This document shows positions 42,827 through 52,653 of a stretch of DNA of 64,000 nucleotides, in pieces. Position 1 is the stretch's first letter. Each line of letters opens with the position of its first letter. Origin of the DNA: Bacillota bacterium (GTDB taxonomy: Bacteria > Bacillota > Clostridia > Lachnospirales > Lachnospiraceae). Position numbers and translations under genes: made by a program. Where the stretch lies: contig JAEYLX010000032.1 in assembly GCA_023407575.1 (NCBI GenBank), positions 248,001-312,000 on the forward strand, given 5' to 3'. The notes under the pieces are model-generated. The model did no database searches, was not told the DNA's origin, and saw nothing but the letters and a program-made list of their open reading frames with translations.

Positions 42827-45235
42827 ATGCGCGAATATCATTTACAGGCAAAAGAAATCAAGAACCCGATTTATAAGGCTCCAATAGACATGGAAGGTGT
42901 TAATCCGTCGGGCAATCATGTATACTTCACCAACTACTATATGATGCAAAATGATAAACCTTATTTCGCAATCTGTGGAGAAGCTCATTTTTCCAGAATG
43001 GAAGAACGGCATTGGGAAGATGAAATTATAAAGATGAAAATGGGTGGTCTGAATATCATTGCCACTTATGTATTTTGGATCCATCATGAAGAAATAGAAG
43101 GTGTTTTTGATTGGGAAGGCAATAAGAACTTGAGGAAATTTGTACAGCTATGCCAGAAACATAAGATGCAAATTATCCTTAGGATTGGACCTTTTGACCA
43201 TGGCGAATGTCGTAATGGCGGATACCCTGACTGGCTGTATGGACGTCCCTTTGATTTGAGAAGCAATGCACCTGAATATTTAAGCTATACTCAAAAGTGG
43301 TTCCATGCCATTGGCGAGCAAGTTAAGGGATTCCTGTTCAAGGATGATGGTCCGATTGTCGGTATACAGATAGAAAATGAGTATGAACATGCCTCCGCTC
43401 CTTGGGAAATGACTACGGAAAACAGTAAAGAATGGGTTGTCAGTGGTTCAGAGGGAGCAAGTCATATGCAAAAGCTCAAGGACATTGCAATGGAAGAGGG
43501 CTTAATTGCACCAATCTATACTTCCACTGCCTGGGGTGGTTCCTGCGCACCTGTTGAGGTGGTTTTCCCTTTATGGGGTGGTTATGCCTTCAGACCTTGG
43601 ATGTTTTACGGAGATATGAAAGAGCATCCGGCTACTGCAGAGTATTTAATGAATGATTTTCACAATAATGCCTCACCACAATACTATAATTTTGATCCGG
43701 AATATGCGAAGGAGGATTTCCCTTTTGCTTGTTGTGAAATGGGTGGAGGAATGACTGTCTTCTATCAGTACAGATTTAAATTGCCCTATGAAAGTGTTGG
43801 TGCAATGGCAGCGGTAAAGGTGGCGAGTGGCTGTAACTTCCTTGGATATTATATGTACCATGGTGGCACCAATCCTCATGGTAAAACTGTGCCTTATCTG
43901 AATGAAAATGCAGTTCCAAAGTTCTCTTATGACTATCAGGCTGCAATTGGTGAATTTGGTCAGCTTCGCGACAGCTATAAGTATCTTAAATTACAGCATT
44001 TATTCTATAAGAATTTTGAAGAGTTGGTCTGCAGTACTAAGACTGTCTTATCTCCTGAGGCGGCAGTACAAAAACCAGAGGACACCGATACCCTTCGTTA
44101 TGCAGTTCGTATCAACGAAGAGGGAAAAGGTTTCTTGTTCATCAATAATTATCAGGATCATGCAGAGGTACACGATCAAAAAGATTTCGTAATTTCCATG
44201 TCCTTAGATAGTGGAGATATCCGTTTTCCGGAGACAGGAACGCTTAATCTGGCTGCCAATGCCAACGCAATTCTTCCGTTAAATGTAGATTTGAATGGTA
44301 TTACATTGAAATATGCAACTGCCCAGCTTATTAGTAAGCTTACACATAAGAATGAAATTTATTACTTCTTCCACACAATTCCGGGTATGCGCTGTGAATA
44401 TAACATTCCGACGAAGGTAGTTAAAGAGGTTCGTGGTGGTGTTAAACAGACAGATTCCATCGTTGAGGTAAAGTCTGATGTGCACACTACAATTATATGT
44501 GAAAACGAGAAGGGGCAAAGAATTAATATCTGTACCATACCGATTCAGGATGCTATGAACTTCTGGCAATATGAGGAGGATGGAGTGGAACGAGTTATTA
44601 TCTCTGAAGAGACTGTATTACCAGGCGAGAAGGATATTAGACTTGAGTGCCGCGGAGACAAAGAAAAGGTTCTGGTAAAAGTGTTCCCTCCTACTGTTGT
44701 AACCAGTGTGGATAAAATAGTTGATACCATGGATTCTGAAGGTGTATTTGAAGTATATAAAATTGAGCTTTCACAGCCAGAAGTTAAAATCAATGTTGAG
44801 GACAGAAGTACCATTAATAAAGAGGGAGCAAGGGAATTAAAGCGACCTGTTGTTGGCAGTCCAATCACCTCAACTAAGGTAGTAAATGCAAGGGTAGAAA
44901 TAAAGCTCGACCCTCAAAGTTTTGAGGGGATGAAACAATTGCTGCTTCGAGTGGATTATATTGGAGATATCGGCTATGCATTTATTAATGGAAAAATGAT
45001 TCATGATAATTTCTGCAATGATGACACCTGGGAATTAGACTTAATGCCTTATCGAGAAGAAGTAATTAAGCATGGATTGTATATTTATATTTCACCGCAA
45101 AAGAAGGGGTCTAAGGTACACAGTGACTCTGAGATGGCAGCGAGATTCGAAAGTTCGGAAGAACAAATTGCTGATATCTATGGTATCGAGGCGGTTGGTA
45201 TCTATGATACTTCCATTATCATGACGGACAAGTAA
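42827..45235 (+). CDS. GH35 beta-galactosidase
   Basis: An 802-residue cytoplasmic enzyme. The TIM barrel (about 40-380) has the GH35 opening FAICGEAHFSRMEERHWEDE, IILRIGPFDHGECRNGGYPDWL, acid/base Glu185 in GIQIENEYEHA and nucleophile Glu304 in CCEMGGGMTVFYQYR. MYHGGTNPHG is another family feature. The remaining 420 residues are beta-sandwich domains. AAGGAG precedes the start. It should release beta-linked galactose from imported galactan-type oligosaccharides. The divergent galactonate genes suggest that part of the galactose, or a galactonate-containing product, is handled oxidatively, but no galactose dehydrogenase is linked. Confidence 0.9.
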   Translation: MREYHLQAKEIKNPIYKAPIDMEGVNPSGNHVYFTNYYMMQNDKPYFAICGEAHFSRMEERHWEDEIIKMKMGGLNIIATYVFWIHHEEIEGVFDWEGNKNLRKFVQLCQKHKMQIILRIGPFDHGECRNGGYPDWLYGRPFDLRSNAPEYLSYTQKWFHAIGEQVKGFLFKDDGPIVGIQIENEYEHASAPWEMTTENSKEWVVSGSEGASHMQKLKDIAMEEGLIAPIYTSTAWGGSCAPVEVVFPLWGGYAFRPWMFYGDMKEHPATAEYLMNDFHNNASPQYYNFDPEYAKEDFPFACCEMGGGMTVFYQYRFKLPYESVGAMAAVKVASGCNFLGYYMYHGGTNPHGKTVPYLNENAVPKFSYDYQAAIGEFGQLRDSYKYLKLQHLFYKNFEELVCSTKTVLSPEAAVQKPEDTDTLRYAVRINEEGKGFLFINNYQDHAEVHDQKDFVISMSLDSGDIRFPETGTLNLAANANAILPLNVDLNGITLKYATAQLISKLTHKNEIYYFFHTIPGMRCEYNIPTKVVKEVRGGVKQTDSIVEVKSDVHTTIICENEKGQRINICTIPIQDAMNFWQYEEDGVERVIISEETVLPGEKDIRLECRGDKEKVLVKVFPPTVVTSVDKIVDTMDSEGVFEVYKIELSQPEVKINVEDRSTINKEGARELKRPVVGSPITSTKVVNARVEIKLDPQSFEGMKQLLLRVDYIGDIGYAFINGKMIHDNFCNDDTWELDLMPYREEVIKHGLYIYISPQKKGSKVHSDSEMAARFESSEEQIADIYGIEAVGIYDTSIIMTDK

Positions 45236-45355
45236 ATAAGTTTTACCTTAACATCTTAATAAAATCCTTAAGCAGGTTGTATAAGTTGATTAATGAGTTT
45301 GGGAAATGATAAATAAGATTAATGAGGAGTGAAACGGCCTGTCGTTTCATCATGC

Positions 45356-45406
45356 ATAAGAAAACTAGGGCGAGCTTACAAGTTGGCCCTAGTTTTCTTA
45401 TATAAT
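45356..45406 (+). terminator. Intrinsic terminator after the GH35 gene
   Basis: A perfect 16-bp stem, ATAAGAAAACTAGGGC / GCCCTAGTTTTCTTAT, surrounds a 14-nt loop. The GGGC/GCCC core is followed by TTTTCTTATATAAT. A second small hairpin (GAAACG/CGTTTC) lies just upstream at 45331-45348. Confidence 0.85.
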
Positions 45407-45421
45407 ACATTGGAGGTTTTT

Positions 45422-46261
45422 ATGCAATCAAAGGAAAAAGGAGTATTGCCCTCATCGGAGTTATTTTTCTCCAGCCCGAGCAATCAGGCAAAAAGTTTAT
45501 TCTTTTATGTAACCTGTACGGGATACTTTATGTATGAGGATTCTTATATACTTAGCAGAGAAAATTACAATAGTTTTCTGATAATGCATATAACCAAAGG
45601 AAGTGTGAGAATACAGTATGAGAATATCTCCTATGTGGCGAAAAAAGGGGATACAGTGTTGATTAACTGTCATGCTCCTCATAGTTATTCCTCCTTGGGT
45701 GATTTTAATGCTCTGTGGTTTCATTTTGATGGAGTAAATGCTGGGTCGTTTTATAAGGAACTTAGTGTATTATATAACTCGATTGTTGTATCTAAAAACT
45801 CGAGTGAAATTGTAAACCGAATATATAAAATATATAATTATTATAAATCGGGAAAGAAGTTCCCGGAGGCTATACAATCCGCGTATATTGCCAGAATTTT
45901 AGGAGAATTTTTTACAACGCCGTGGATGGCTGTTTCGGATAACGATAGTATGGTTGATAAAGTAGTTAATCATATTGAAGAGAACTATGAACAGGAGTTA
46001 TCGGTAAGGGAACTGTCAAAGGTGGCGGGGTTAAGTGAATTCTACTTCTCACGTATATTTAAAAAACAAACAGGCTTTACAATTCATGAATACATTATTA
46101 AGACAAGAGTGGTAAATGCGAAGGAATTATTAAGATCAACTAATTTAAGTCTTCGTGAAATTGCTTATCAATGTGGCTTCTCCAATGAATCCAGCTTTTG
46201 CAATACCTTTAAGAGGATAACTGATATGACTCCGGGAAGTTTCAGGAGTATGGATATTTAA
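45422..46261 (+). CDS. AraC-family transcriptional regulator
   Basis: A 279-residue regulator. The start at 45422 follows GGAGG; a longer frame from 45329 passes through the terminator hairpin and was rejected. The N-terminal half is a cupin-like sensing domain (MHITKGSVRIQYENIS, KKGDTVLINCHAPHSYSS). The C-terminal two helix-turn-helix units read VRELSKVAGLSEFYFSRIFK and LREIAYQCGFSNESSFCNTF. It lies 120 bp before the large DUF5107-TPR gene in the same direction and is its probable regulator. Confidence 0.9.
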   Translation: MQSKEKGVLPSSELFFSSPSNQAKSLFFYVTCTGYFMYEDSYILSRENYNSFLIMHITKGSVRIQYENISYVAKKGDTVLINCHAPHSYSSLGDFNALWFHFDGVNAGSFYKELSVLYNSIVVSKNSSEIVNRIYKIYNYYKSGKKFPEAIQSAYIARILGEFFTTPWMAVSDNDSMVDKVVNHIEENYEQELSVRELSKVAGLSEFYFSRIFKKQTGFTIHEYIIKTRVVNAKELLRSTNLSLREIAYQCGFSNESSFCNTFKRITDMTPGSFRSMDI

Positions 46262-46382
46262 AGGATAGATAAGAGCAATATTTTATAATGATAGGGCAGG
46301 TTCAACTAATGTTTTCTTGCAGTCGCTTAATTATAATCTACATATAGCTACTGATTTTTATAATTGATTGGAGGAGATATGT

Positions 46383-49300
46383 ATGTTAAGCAAAGCGATA
46401 AATGTACTGGATAATGAGGTTATGATGTGGGAAGAGAAAGTTGTTCTCCCTACCTATGAAGTTGGAAGCCCCGATAAAAATCCGATGTTTTTAGAAAAAC
46501 GAGTATATCAAGGTAGTTCTGGAAAGGTTTATCCTTATCCTGTGATTGATAAAATTTATGATAAGAAGGTTAATAAGACATACAGTGCTGTATATCTGGA
46601 GAATAAATATCTACATATTATGATTTTGCCTGAACTTGGTGGTAGAATCCAAAGAGCCTTGGATAAAACAAATAACTATGATTTTGTCTACTATAATGAA
46701 GTGATAAAACCCGCCCTTGTAGGTCTTGCTGGCCCATGGATTTCCGGAGGTATTGAATTTAACTGGCCGCAGCATCACAGACCTAGCACTTATTCGCCGG
46801 TAGATTACTATTTGCAGGAAAACGAGGATGGCAGCAAAACTGTCTGGGTGAACGAGATAGATCCGATGTATGGTACCAAAGGAATGGCTGGTTTTACCTT
46901 ATATCCGGATAAGGCATATTTAGAGATAAAGGGGCAGTTATATAATCGTACCAATTTGGCACAGACCTTCCTTTGGTGGGCAAATCCTGCTATACCCGCC
47001 AATGAGCACACGGTGTCGGTGTTTCCGCCTGATGTTCATGCGGTTTATGATCATGGTAAGCGGGATGTTTCGACTTTCCCGATTGCAACTGGTACCTACT
47101 ATAAAATGGACTATTCTGCAGGAGTTGACATCTCCAGATATAAAAATATCCCGGTACCCACTTCCTACATGGCTTATCGTTCTGATTATGACTTTGTGGG
47201 AGGATATGATAATCGACTAAAAGCTGGTATATTACACGTGGCTGATCATCATGTTTCGCCCGGTAAAAAGCAGTGGACTTGGGGGAATGGAGATTTTGGT
47301 CAGGCTTGGGATCGTAATCTGACTGATGAAAATGGGCCTTATATTGAATTGATGACAGGAGTATACACGGATAATCAACCTGATTTTACCTGGTTAAAGC
47401 CCTTTGAAGAAAAGACCTTTCAGCAGTATTTTATGCCCTATAAGGAAGTGGGTCAGGTAAAGGTAGCGAATAAAGATATTGCGCTGAGTCTTACAGTAAC
47501 GGAAAAAGGGGAGAGTAATAATTACGCAGACGTATGTATCTATGCAACAGGCTTGTTTTGCGAGGTGGACATAAAACTAACTGATAAGAGGGGAAAGGTT
47601 TATCATAGTGGCAGAGCCACTATTTCGCCGAAGGATATCTATAAGGCAGCGGTGGCGGTTGGAAATCTGCACGAAAAGGAGCTGGTCTTAATTGTAAGGG
47701 ATAAGGAGGGGCGCCTGCTAATTCAATTTGATCCAAGGTTGGAAGAAGAAATCGAAATACCTGAACCGGCGATACCTGTGCTTATGCCGGAGCAGGTGGA
47801 AAGTTTGGAAGAGCTTTATTTGATTGGATTACATATTGAACAATACCGACATGCCACCTATGATCCTGATCCTTACTATTTGGAAGGACTTAAACGTGAT
47901 GGCACGGACATCAGATTAAATACAGCCTATGGAACCTTATTGCTTCGAAGAGGGCAATTTGAAGAAAGTGAAAAGTATCTGAAAGAAGCGGTTAAGAAGT
48001 TGCAGATGCGCAATCCCAATCCCTACGATTCGGAAGCAATGTATCAGTTGGGGTTATCGTATTTTTACAGAAGAAGATTTGTGGAGGCTTATAAGCAATT
48101 TCGAAAAGCTGCCTGGAGTAAGGAACAACAGGAGAATTCCTATTATTATAGCGCGGTCATAGAATGCCTGAATCAAAATTACGAAAAGGCAATGGAATTA
48201 ATGGAATTAAGCCTGATTAAAAATAGTCATAACATGAAAGCAAGAGGTTTGAAATGTAGTTTATTGAGACTTGCCAATAGAAACGAAGCGGCAAAAGCTT
48301 ATATTGCGGAAAGTTTAGCAATAGATAAGTTTGATTTCCGCATCGGGTATGAACAAGTTCTGTTAGAACGAAACCTTAAGTGCGATATCTCATCAAACGG
48401 TACTATGCCTACTACTCTGGCTATCTTGTGTAAGCAGATGAGAAATCAGGTGAATACCTATCTTGAATATGCCAACGATTATGCAGAAGCAGGCTTTTAT
48501 AAAGAAGCTATTGCATTGCTGAAAGAATGTAACAGTATGCATCCGATGCTTAAATACTATGAAGCGTATTATACTTATTTAATTGGTGAGGAGCAGACCT
48601 CTGAAAACTGCCTTAAGGAAGCGGCAGTCAGACCATCATTGTATTGCTTCCCCAATAAATTAGCAGATATTGCGGTGCTGCATTATGCAATAAATAAGAA
48701 TACAAAGGATGATAAAGCGTGTTATTATCTGGGGAATCTTATGTATGACAGGAAACAATATGATCAAGCCTTTGAACTCTTTTTGAGAGCAACAGAAATA
48801 AATGTTAATTTTGCTACTGCTCATAGAAATCTTGCTCTGATTTATTTTAATAAGAAACTGGATAAGGAACAGGCAAGACTTAGGATGGAACAGGCTTTCC
48901 GCCTTGATACTACAGATGCCAGAATATTATTGGAATTGGACCAGTTATATAAGAAGTGTGGTGTTGGTGTTGAAGAAAGGATAAAGATATATGAAGAACA
49001 TTTGGAACTGGTGCTTGAAAGAGATGATCTCTATACAGAATACGTCACCTTGCATAATCTGTCAGGTAATTATGAAACAGCCCTGGGATTAATCGGGGAG
49101 CATAAGTTCCACCCTTGGGAAGGTGGAGAAGGGAAAATCTCCAGTCAGTACGTTACTTCACTCACACAGCTGGCCAGACTGAAATTACAAAGTGAAGAAT
49201 TAGCCTCGGAAGATGTAAACCTTGCAATATCCTATCTGGAAGAAGCTCTTACCTATCCGGAAAATCTGGGGGAAGGTAAACTGGCAGGAACACATGACAA

Positions 49301-49754
49301 CAATATTCATTATTATTTGGGTTGTGCCTATGAGCTTCTGGGTGACACAGATAAAGCAAAGGACCACTATAAAATAGCCACTGCCGGTATAACAGAGCCG
49401 GCAGGGATGATGTTTTACAATGACCAGCCTGCTGATATGCTTCTGTATCAGGGTTTGGCTCATGTTAAGTTAAATGAGGCAGAGTCAGCAGACGCAAAAT
49501 TCAAAAAATTAATCTCCTACGGAGAAGGTCACCTGGAGGATGAAGTTAAAATTGATTTCTTTGCGGTATCGCTACCAGATTTTTTGATATTTGATGAGGA
49601 CCTGGATAAAAAGAATAGAGCGCACTGTCATTATTTGATTGGGCTTGGAAATTATGGGCTTGGTAATCTGATGAGGGCATCAGAGGAGTTTGATAAAGCC
49701 TGGGAACTTGATAAATCCAATTGTGGTGTAGCTGTTCATAGAAGGTACTTATAA
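46383..49754 (+). CDS. DUF5107-TPR protein
   Basis: A 1123-residue cytoplasmic protein. The start at 46383 follows GGAGGAG; an upstream TTG would overlap it. Residues about 20-340 form a DUF5107 domain, a mutarotase-like beta-sandwich (YLHIMILPELGGRIQRALDK, GPWISGGIEFNWPQHHRPST, WWANPAIPANEHT). The rest is a long solenoid of tetratricopeptide repeats (for example AMYQLGLSYFYRRRFVEAYKQF, ACYYLGNLMYDRKQYDQAF). Members occur in many plant-fibre degraders beside sugar genes. The reaction, if any, is not known to me; the beta-sandwich suggests carbohydrate binding or processing. It has a private AraC regulator and a strong terminator. Confidence 0.8.
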   Translation: MLSKAINVLDNEVMMWEEKVVLPTYEVGSPDKNPMFLEKRVYQGSSGKVYPYPVIDKIYDKKVNKTYSAVYLENKYLHIMILPELGGRIQRALDKTNNYDFVYYNEVIKPALVGLAGPWISGGIEFNWPQHHRPSTYSPVDYYLQENEDGSKTVWVNEIDPMYGTKGMAGFTLYPDKAYLEIKGQLYNRTNLAQTFLWWANPAIPANEHTVSVFPPDVHAVYDHGKRDVSTFPIATGTYYKMDYSAGVDISRYKNIPVPTSYMAYRSDYDFVGGYDNRLKAGILHVADHHVSPGKKQWTWGNGDFGQAWDRNLTDENGPYIELMTGVYTDNQPDFTWLKPFEEKTFQQYFMPYKEVGQVKVANKDIALSLTVTEKGESNNYADVCIYATGLFCEVDIKLTDKRGKVYHSGRATISPKDIYKAAVAVGNLHEKELVLIVRDKEGRLLIQFDPRLEEEIEIPEPAIPVLMPEQVESLEELYLIGLHIEQYRHATYDPDPYYLEGLKRDGTDIRLNTAYGTLLLRRGQFEESEKYLKEAVKKLQMRNPNPYDSEAMYQLGLSYFYRRRFVEAYKQFRKAAWSKEQQENSYYYSAVIECLNQNYEKAMELMELSLIKNSHNMKARGLKCSLLRLANRNEAAKAYIAESLAIDKFDFRIGYEQVLLERNLKCDISSNGTMPTTLAILCKQMRNQVNTYLEYANDYAEAGFYKEAIALLKECNSMHPMLKYYEAYYTYLIGEEQTSENCLKEAAVRPSLYCFPNKLADIAVLHYAINKNTKDDKACYYLGNLMYDRKQYDQAFELFLRATEINVNFATAHRNLALIYFNKKLDKEQARLRMEQAFRLDTTDARILLELDQLYKKCGVGVEERIKIYEEHLELVLERDDLYTEYVTLHNLSGNYETALGLIGEHKFHPWEGGEGKISSQYVTSLTQLARLKLQSEELASEDVNLAISYLEEALTYPENLGEGKLAGTHDNNIHYYLGCAYELLGDTDKAKDHYKIATAGITEPAGMMFYNDQPADMLLYQGLAHVKLNEAESADAKFKKLISYGEGHLEDEVKIDFFAVSLPDFLIFDEDLDKKNRAHCHYLIGLGNYGLGNLMRASEEFDKAWELDKSNCGVAVHRRYL

Positions 49755-49806
49755 AGAATGTTTCTATGTAAGATATAATATTTTACATATTACAAATTGA
49801 TTTGTT

Positions 49807-49869
49807 AACAAAAAGAGAGCAAAGACAAATTTACGAAAAAGTGTATTTTGTCTCTGCTCTCTTTTTGTT
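49807..49869. terminator. Bidirectional terminator between convergent genes
   Basis: AACAAAAAGAGAGC pairs with GCTCTCTTTTTGTT, extended inward by AAGACAAA against TTTTGTCT with one bulge. A-rich and T-rich arms allow it to work in both directions, for the DUF5107 gene (+) and uxaC (-). Confidence 0.85.
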
Positions 49870-49958
49870 GCAGGCTCCTACACTAGTAGGATTAATTGTC
49901 AGTTATTCAATATCATATCCTGTTCTAACGCTGGAATACCACTAATGCACGAGGAGGT

Positions 49959-51359
49959 TTAAAACCGAAAATAATGAAGAGCGTTATAATAGGATATGTT
50001 GTTAATAAGCGTACCTAAGGTTTTGTAGTCTGGTGGATATTCTCCGTTCTCAACCCAAGTTCCAAATAAATCACATAGGATACGGCGGAAATATTCATGT
50101 CTGGGATAGGAGAGGAAGCTTCTTGAATCGGTTAGCATTCCGACAAAACCAGCAAGAAGTCCTATATTAGCTAGTGAGGTTAATTGCTCGATCATTCCGC
50201 TTTTATGATCATTAAACCACCAGGCGCTTCCATGCTGTATCTTTCCCTGGATGGTAGAATCCTGAAAACAGCCAATAATACTGTCGATTACAGCATTATC
50301 AGAAGGATTTAAACTGTAGATAATTGTTTTGGGTAAACTATCTGTAGCGTGCAGTGCATTTAAAAGTTCGGACATCTGATTAGACGGCGCGTTATTATTA
50401 ATGCAGTCATATCCGGTATTCGGTCCAAGCTTCTGATAAGCAGATGTATTATTATCTCTTTTACAGCCGTAATGTAGCTGCATTGCCCAGTCAAGTTCAT
50501 GATATATTTTTCCCATGGAAATTAGAAAAGCTGTCTTAAATTGCTTGATTTCCAGTTTTGTAAGGGAAATATCCTGAAGGCGCTTTTTGAATATCTCGTT
50601 AATGGTCTTTTCTGATGTGGGTTCGTACATAATATAATCCAACGCGTGATCCGAAATACGGCAGTTTCTATCGTTGTAATAATCGATGCGATTTCTTAAG
50701 GCTTTTAGGAGGGAAGAAAAACTATTGATCTTTACTCCGGCCTTCTTTTCTAACTTTTCCAGATAGGATAAATACTCTGACTGTTCCAAATTCATAGCCT
50801 TATCCGGCCTCCAAGTAGGGAAAACCTTAACATCAAAGGAAGTGTCCTCTGCAATTTTTTGATGCCATTCCAAATCATCAATGGGATCATCTGTTGTGCA
50901 AATATGTGTAACATTGGAGCTTTTAATGATATTCCTTGCACTCAGGGATGGGTCAGCAAGCTTTGCATTACAGTGCTGCCATACTTCTTCTGCGGTATCC
51001 TTATTAAGAAAACCATGAAAATCAAAGTAACGCTGCAGTTCCAGGTGGCTCCAATGATATAAGGGGTTTCCGATACATAAGGATAAGGTTTCTGCCCATT
51101 TCACGAACTTCTCCTTATCAGGTGCATCGCCGGTTATGTAATATTCATCAACGCCATTTGCTCTCATTAAACGCCATTTGTAATGATCTCCTCCCAACCA
51201 AACCTGCGTTATGTTATCAAATTTGCGATCAGTAGCAATTTCCATAGGGTCTATGTGGCAATGGTAGTCAATAACAGGGAGCTTCTTCGCATAATTGTGA
51301 TATAAGGTTTTAGCGGTTTCTGTTGATAAAAGAAAATCGTGATCTAAAAATTGTTTCAA
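49959..51359 (-). CDS. uxaC: Glucuronate/galacturonate isomerase
   Basis: A 466-residue uronate isomerase that turns D-galacturonate into D-tagaturonate. The start codon is TTG, five bases after AAGGAGG. The N-terminal opening FLLSTETAKTLYHNYAKKLPVIDYHCHIDP has the metal pair His-x-His. Further family motifs are TTDDPIDDLEWH, MQLHYGCKRDNNT and GMLTDSRSFLSYPRHEYFRRILC. It lies downstream of the LacI regulator (37-bp gap) on the reverse strand, divergent from the transporter/GH105/GH28 genes. It supplies the first step for uxaB and uxaA at 58967-61930. Confidence 0.95.
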   Translation of the reverse strand: MKQFLDHDFLLSTETAKTLYHNYAKKLPVIDYHCHIDPMEIATDRKFDNITQVWLGGDHYKWRLMRANGVDEYYITGDAPDKEKFVKWAETLSLCIGNPLYHWSHLELQRYFDFHGFLNKDTAEEVWQHCNAKLADPSLSARNIIKSSNVTHICTTDDPIDDLEWHQKIAEDTSFDVKVFPTWRPDKAMNLEQSEYLSYLEKLEKKAGVKINSFSSLLKALRNRIDYYNDRNCRISDHALDYIMYEPTSEKTINEIFKKRLQDISLTKLEIKQFKTAFLISMGKIYHELDWAMQLHYGCKRDNNTSAYQKLGPNTGYDCINNNAPSNQMSELLNALHATDSLPKTIIYSLNPSDNAVIDSIIGCFQDSTIQGKIQHGSAWWFNDHKSGMIEQLTSLANIGLLAGFVGMLTDSRSFLSYPRHEYFRRILCDLFGTWVENGEYPPDYKTLGTLINNISYYNALHYFRF

Positions 51360-51396
51360 GTTTTCCTCCTTAATGTTGCAATATTATAGTAATTAT

Positions 51397-52401
51397 TTAA
51401 AAACGAGTGGTGCCTCGTTTTACAATCTCGGCAGAAAAAACGGTTTTTAAGGGTACCTGCTGACCTTGCAGAACGCCCATTAGAGTTGTAACACAATTGC
51501 TGCTCACGGCTTCTAATTTATTATCAATAGATGTTAATTCAGGATCGCTGCATTCTGAGATTATGGAGTTGTTATAGCCAATTACGGATAGTTGGTCTGG
51601 AACAACTATTTTATTTTGCTTTGCAAACTTTAATACGCTGATTGCAAGGCTGTCATCAGAGGTCATAATAGCATCAAATGTAAGGGCTTTCATATAAATA
51701 CTGTTAAGGTGGTTGGCAACCTCGGTAATTGTTCCGTCAATGTATTGTACATAGGGGGTGTTCTTGATTGGCTTACTATCTGGATTGACTGCTGCGAGAT
51801 AACCAGATAATTTCTTTTGTCCGCTGTAAGAATTGGCGTTGTATAAATACATTATGTTCTTGCAACCGCTATTTTGTAAGGCTTTTGTTGCTTCATACAC
51901 TGCCTGGTAGTCGTCACAAAGTGTGCAATATATATTTTCTCCACTCAAAGCACCGTTAATTATCATAATGGGAGCGGTCTTCGCGGCTTCTTTAATATAT
52001 TGATTCTTTTCGTTATCTGCTTCTACGAAATTGGAACCAACAAGTATAATGGCATCCGTGTGTTTGGAGAGGAGAAGGTTCATGTAATATTGCTTTTCTT
52101 TCACATCATAACCGGTGCAGCATAAAAAAGCATCATAGCCATTACGTCTCAGTTCTTGTTCAATTAAGAATATTGCTTTTGCGACATAGGGATCTGAAGA
52201 ATCTGCACACATGATTCCTACTATTTTCATGGTTTTCAGCCCTAACCCTCTGGCAAAGGCATTTGGAGTGTAATCGCATTCTTCTATTACATCTAACACT
52301 TTCTGTTTTGTTTTCTCGCTGACATAAGAATTGCCGTTAATTACACGGGAGACGGTGGCAATGGATACGCCGGCTTTCTTTGATATATCGTATATATTCA
52401 T
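51397..52401 (-). CDS. LacI-family transcriptional regulator
   Basis: A 334-residue repressor. The N-terminal helix-turn-helix and hinge read IYDISKKAGVSIATVSRVING. The C-terminal two-lobe sugar-binding domain has MKIVGIMCADSSDPYVAKAI and FDAIMTSDDSLAISVL. It is co-directional with uxaC and divergent from the galacturonate transporter. Palindromes of the form TGTAAATACTTACA lie in the shared intergenic region. It probably represses the pectin/galacturonate genes in the absence of a galacturonate-derived inducer. Confidence 0.92.
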   Translation of the reverse strand: MNIYDISKKAGVSIATVSRVINGNSYVSEKTKQKVLDVIEECDYTPNAFARGLGLKTMKIVGIMCADSSDPYVAKAIFLIEQELRRNGYDAFLCCTGYDVKEKQYYMNLLLSKHTDAIILVGSNFVEADNEKNQYIKEAAKTAPIMIINGALSGENIYCTLCDDYQAVYEATKALQNSGCKNIMYLYNANSYSGQKKLSGYLAAVNPDSKPIKNTPYVQYIDGTITEVANHLNSIYMKALTFDAIMTSDDSLAISVLKFAKQNKIVVPDQLSVIGYNNSIISECSDPELTSIDNKLEAVSSNCVTTLMGVLQGQQVPLKTVFSAEIVKRGTTRF

Positions 52402-52482
52402 ATTGAGGTACCTCTTTTTTGACTGATATTATACAAATTAGTGTAAAACAAGTTACTTTATATTACAAGATAAATCGTAATA

Positions 52483-52511
52483 ATTGTTACAATAATGTGT
52501 AAATACTTACA
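52483..52511. promoter_or_regulatory. Probable LacI operators
   Basis: Two close inverted repeats occur. ATTGTTACAAT at 52483-52493 is a perfect odd palindrome, and TGTAAATACTTACA at 52498-52511 has arms TGTAA and TTACA. They lie between the divergent lacI and binding-protein genes and upstream of an extended -10 box, as expected for a repressor controlling both sides. Confidence 0.5.
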
Positions 52512-52529
52512 TATCGCATTATACAACAT

Positions 52530-52538
52530 TGATATAAT
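52530..52538 (+). promoter_or_regulatory. Extended -10 promoter of the galacturonate importer operon
   Basis: TGATATAAT at 52530-52538 has the extended TG and a perfect TATAAT. The TGTAAATACTTACA palindrome covers the -35 region. The leader to the binding protein would be about 210 nt and would include the small ORF. Confidence 0.5.
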
Positions 52539-52653
52539 AATTACAATATAAACATTTTATAAATACAAATTCAACAAAACAAATGTCTAATTTGAGGAAT
52601 ATTAATAAAAAGTGCTCAAATAACTATTGACGAAAAGGAGATTATAGGATAAC

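Noticed and set aside
45329..45421. N-terminal extension of the AraC gene
   Set aside because: It runs through an intrinsic terminator hairpin, while GGAGG marks the start at 45422.
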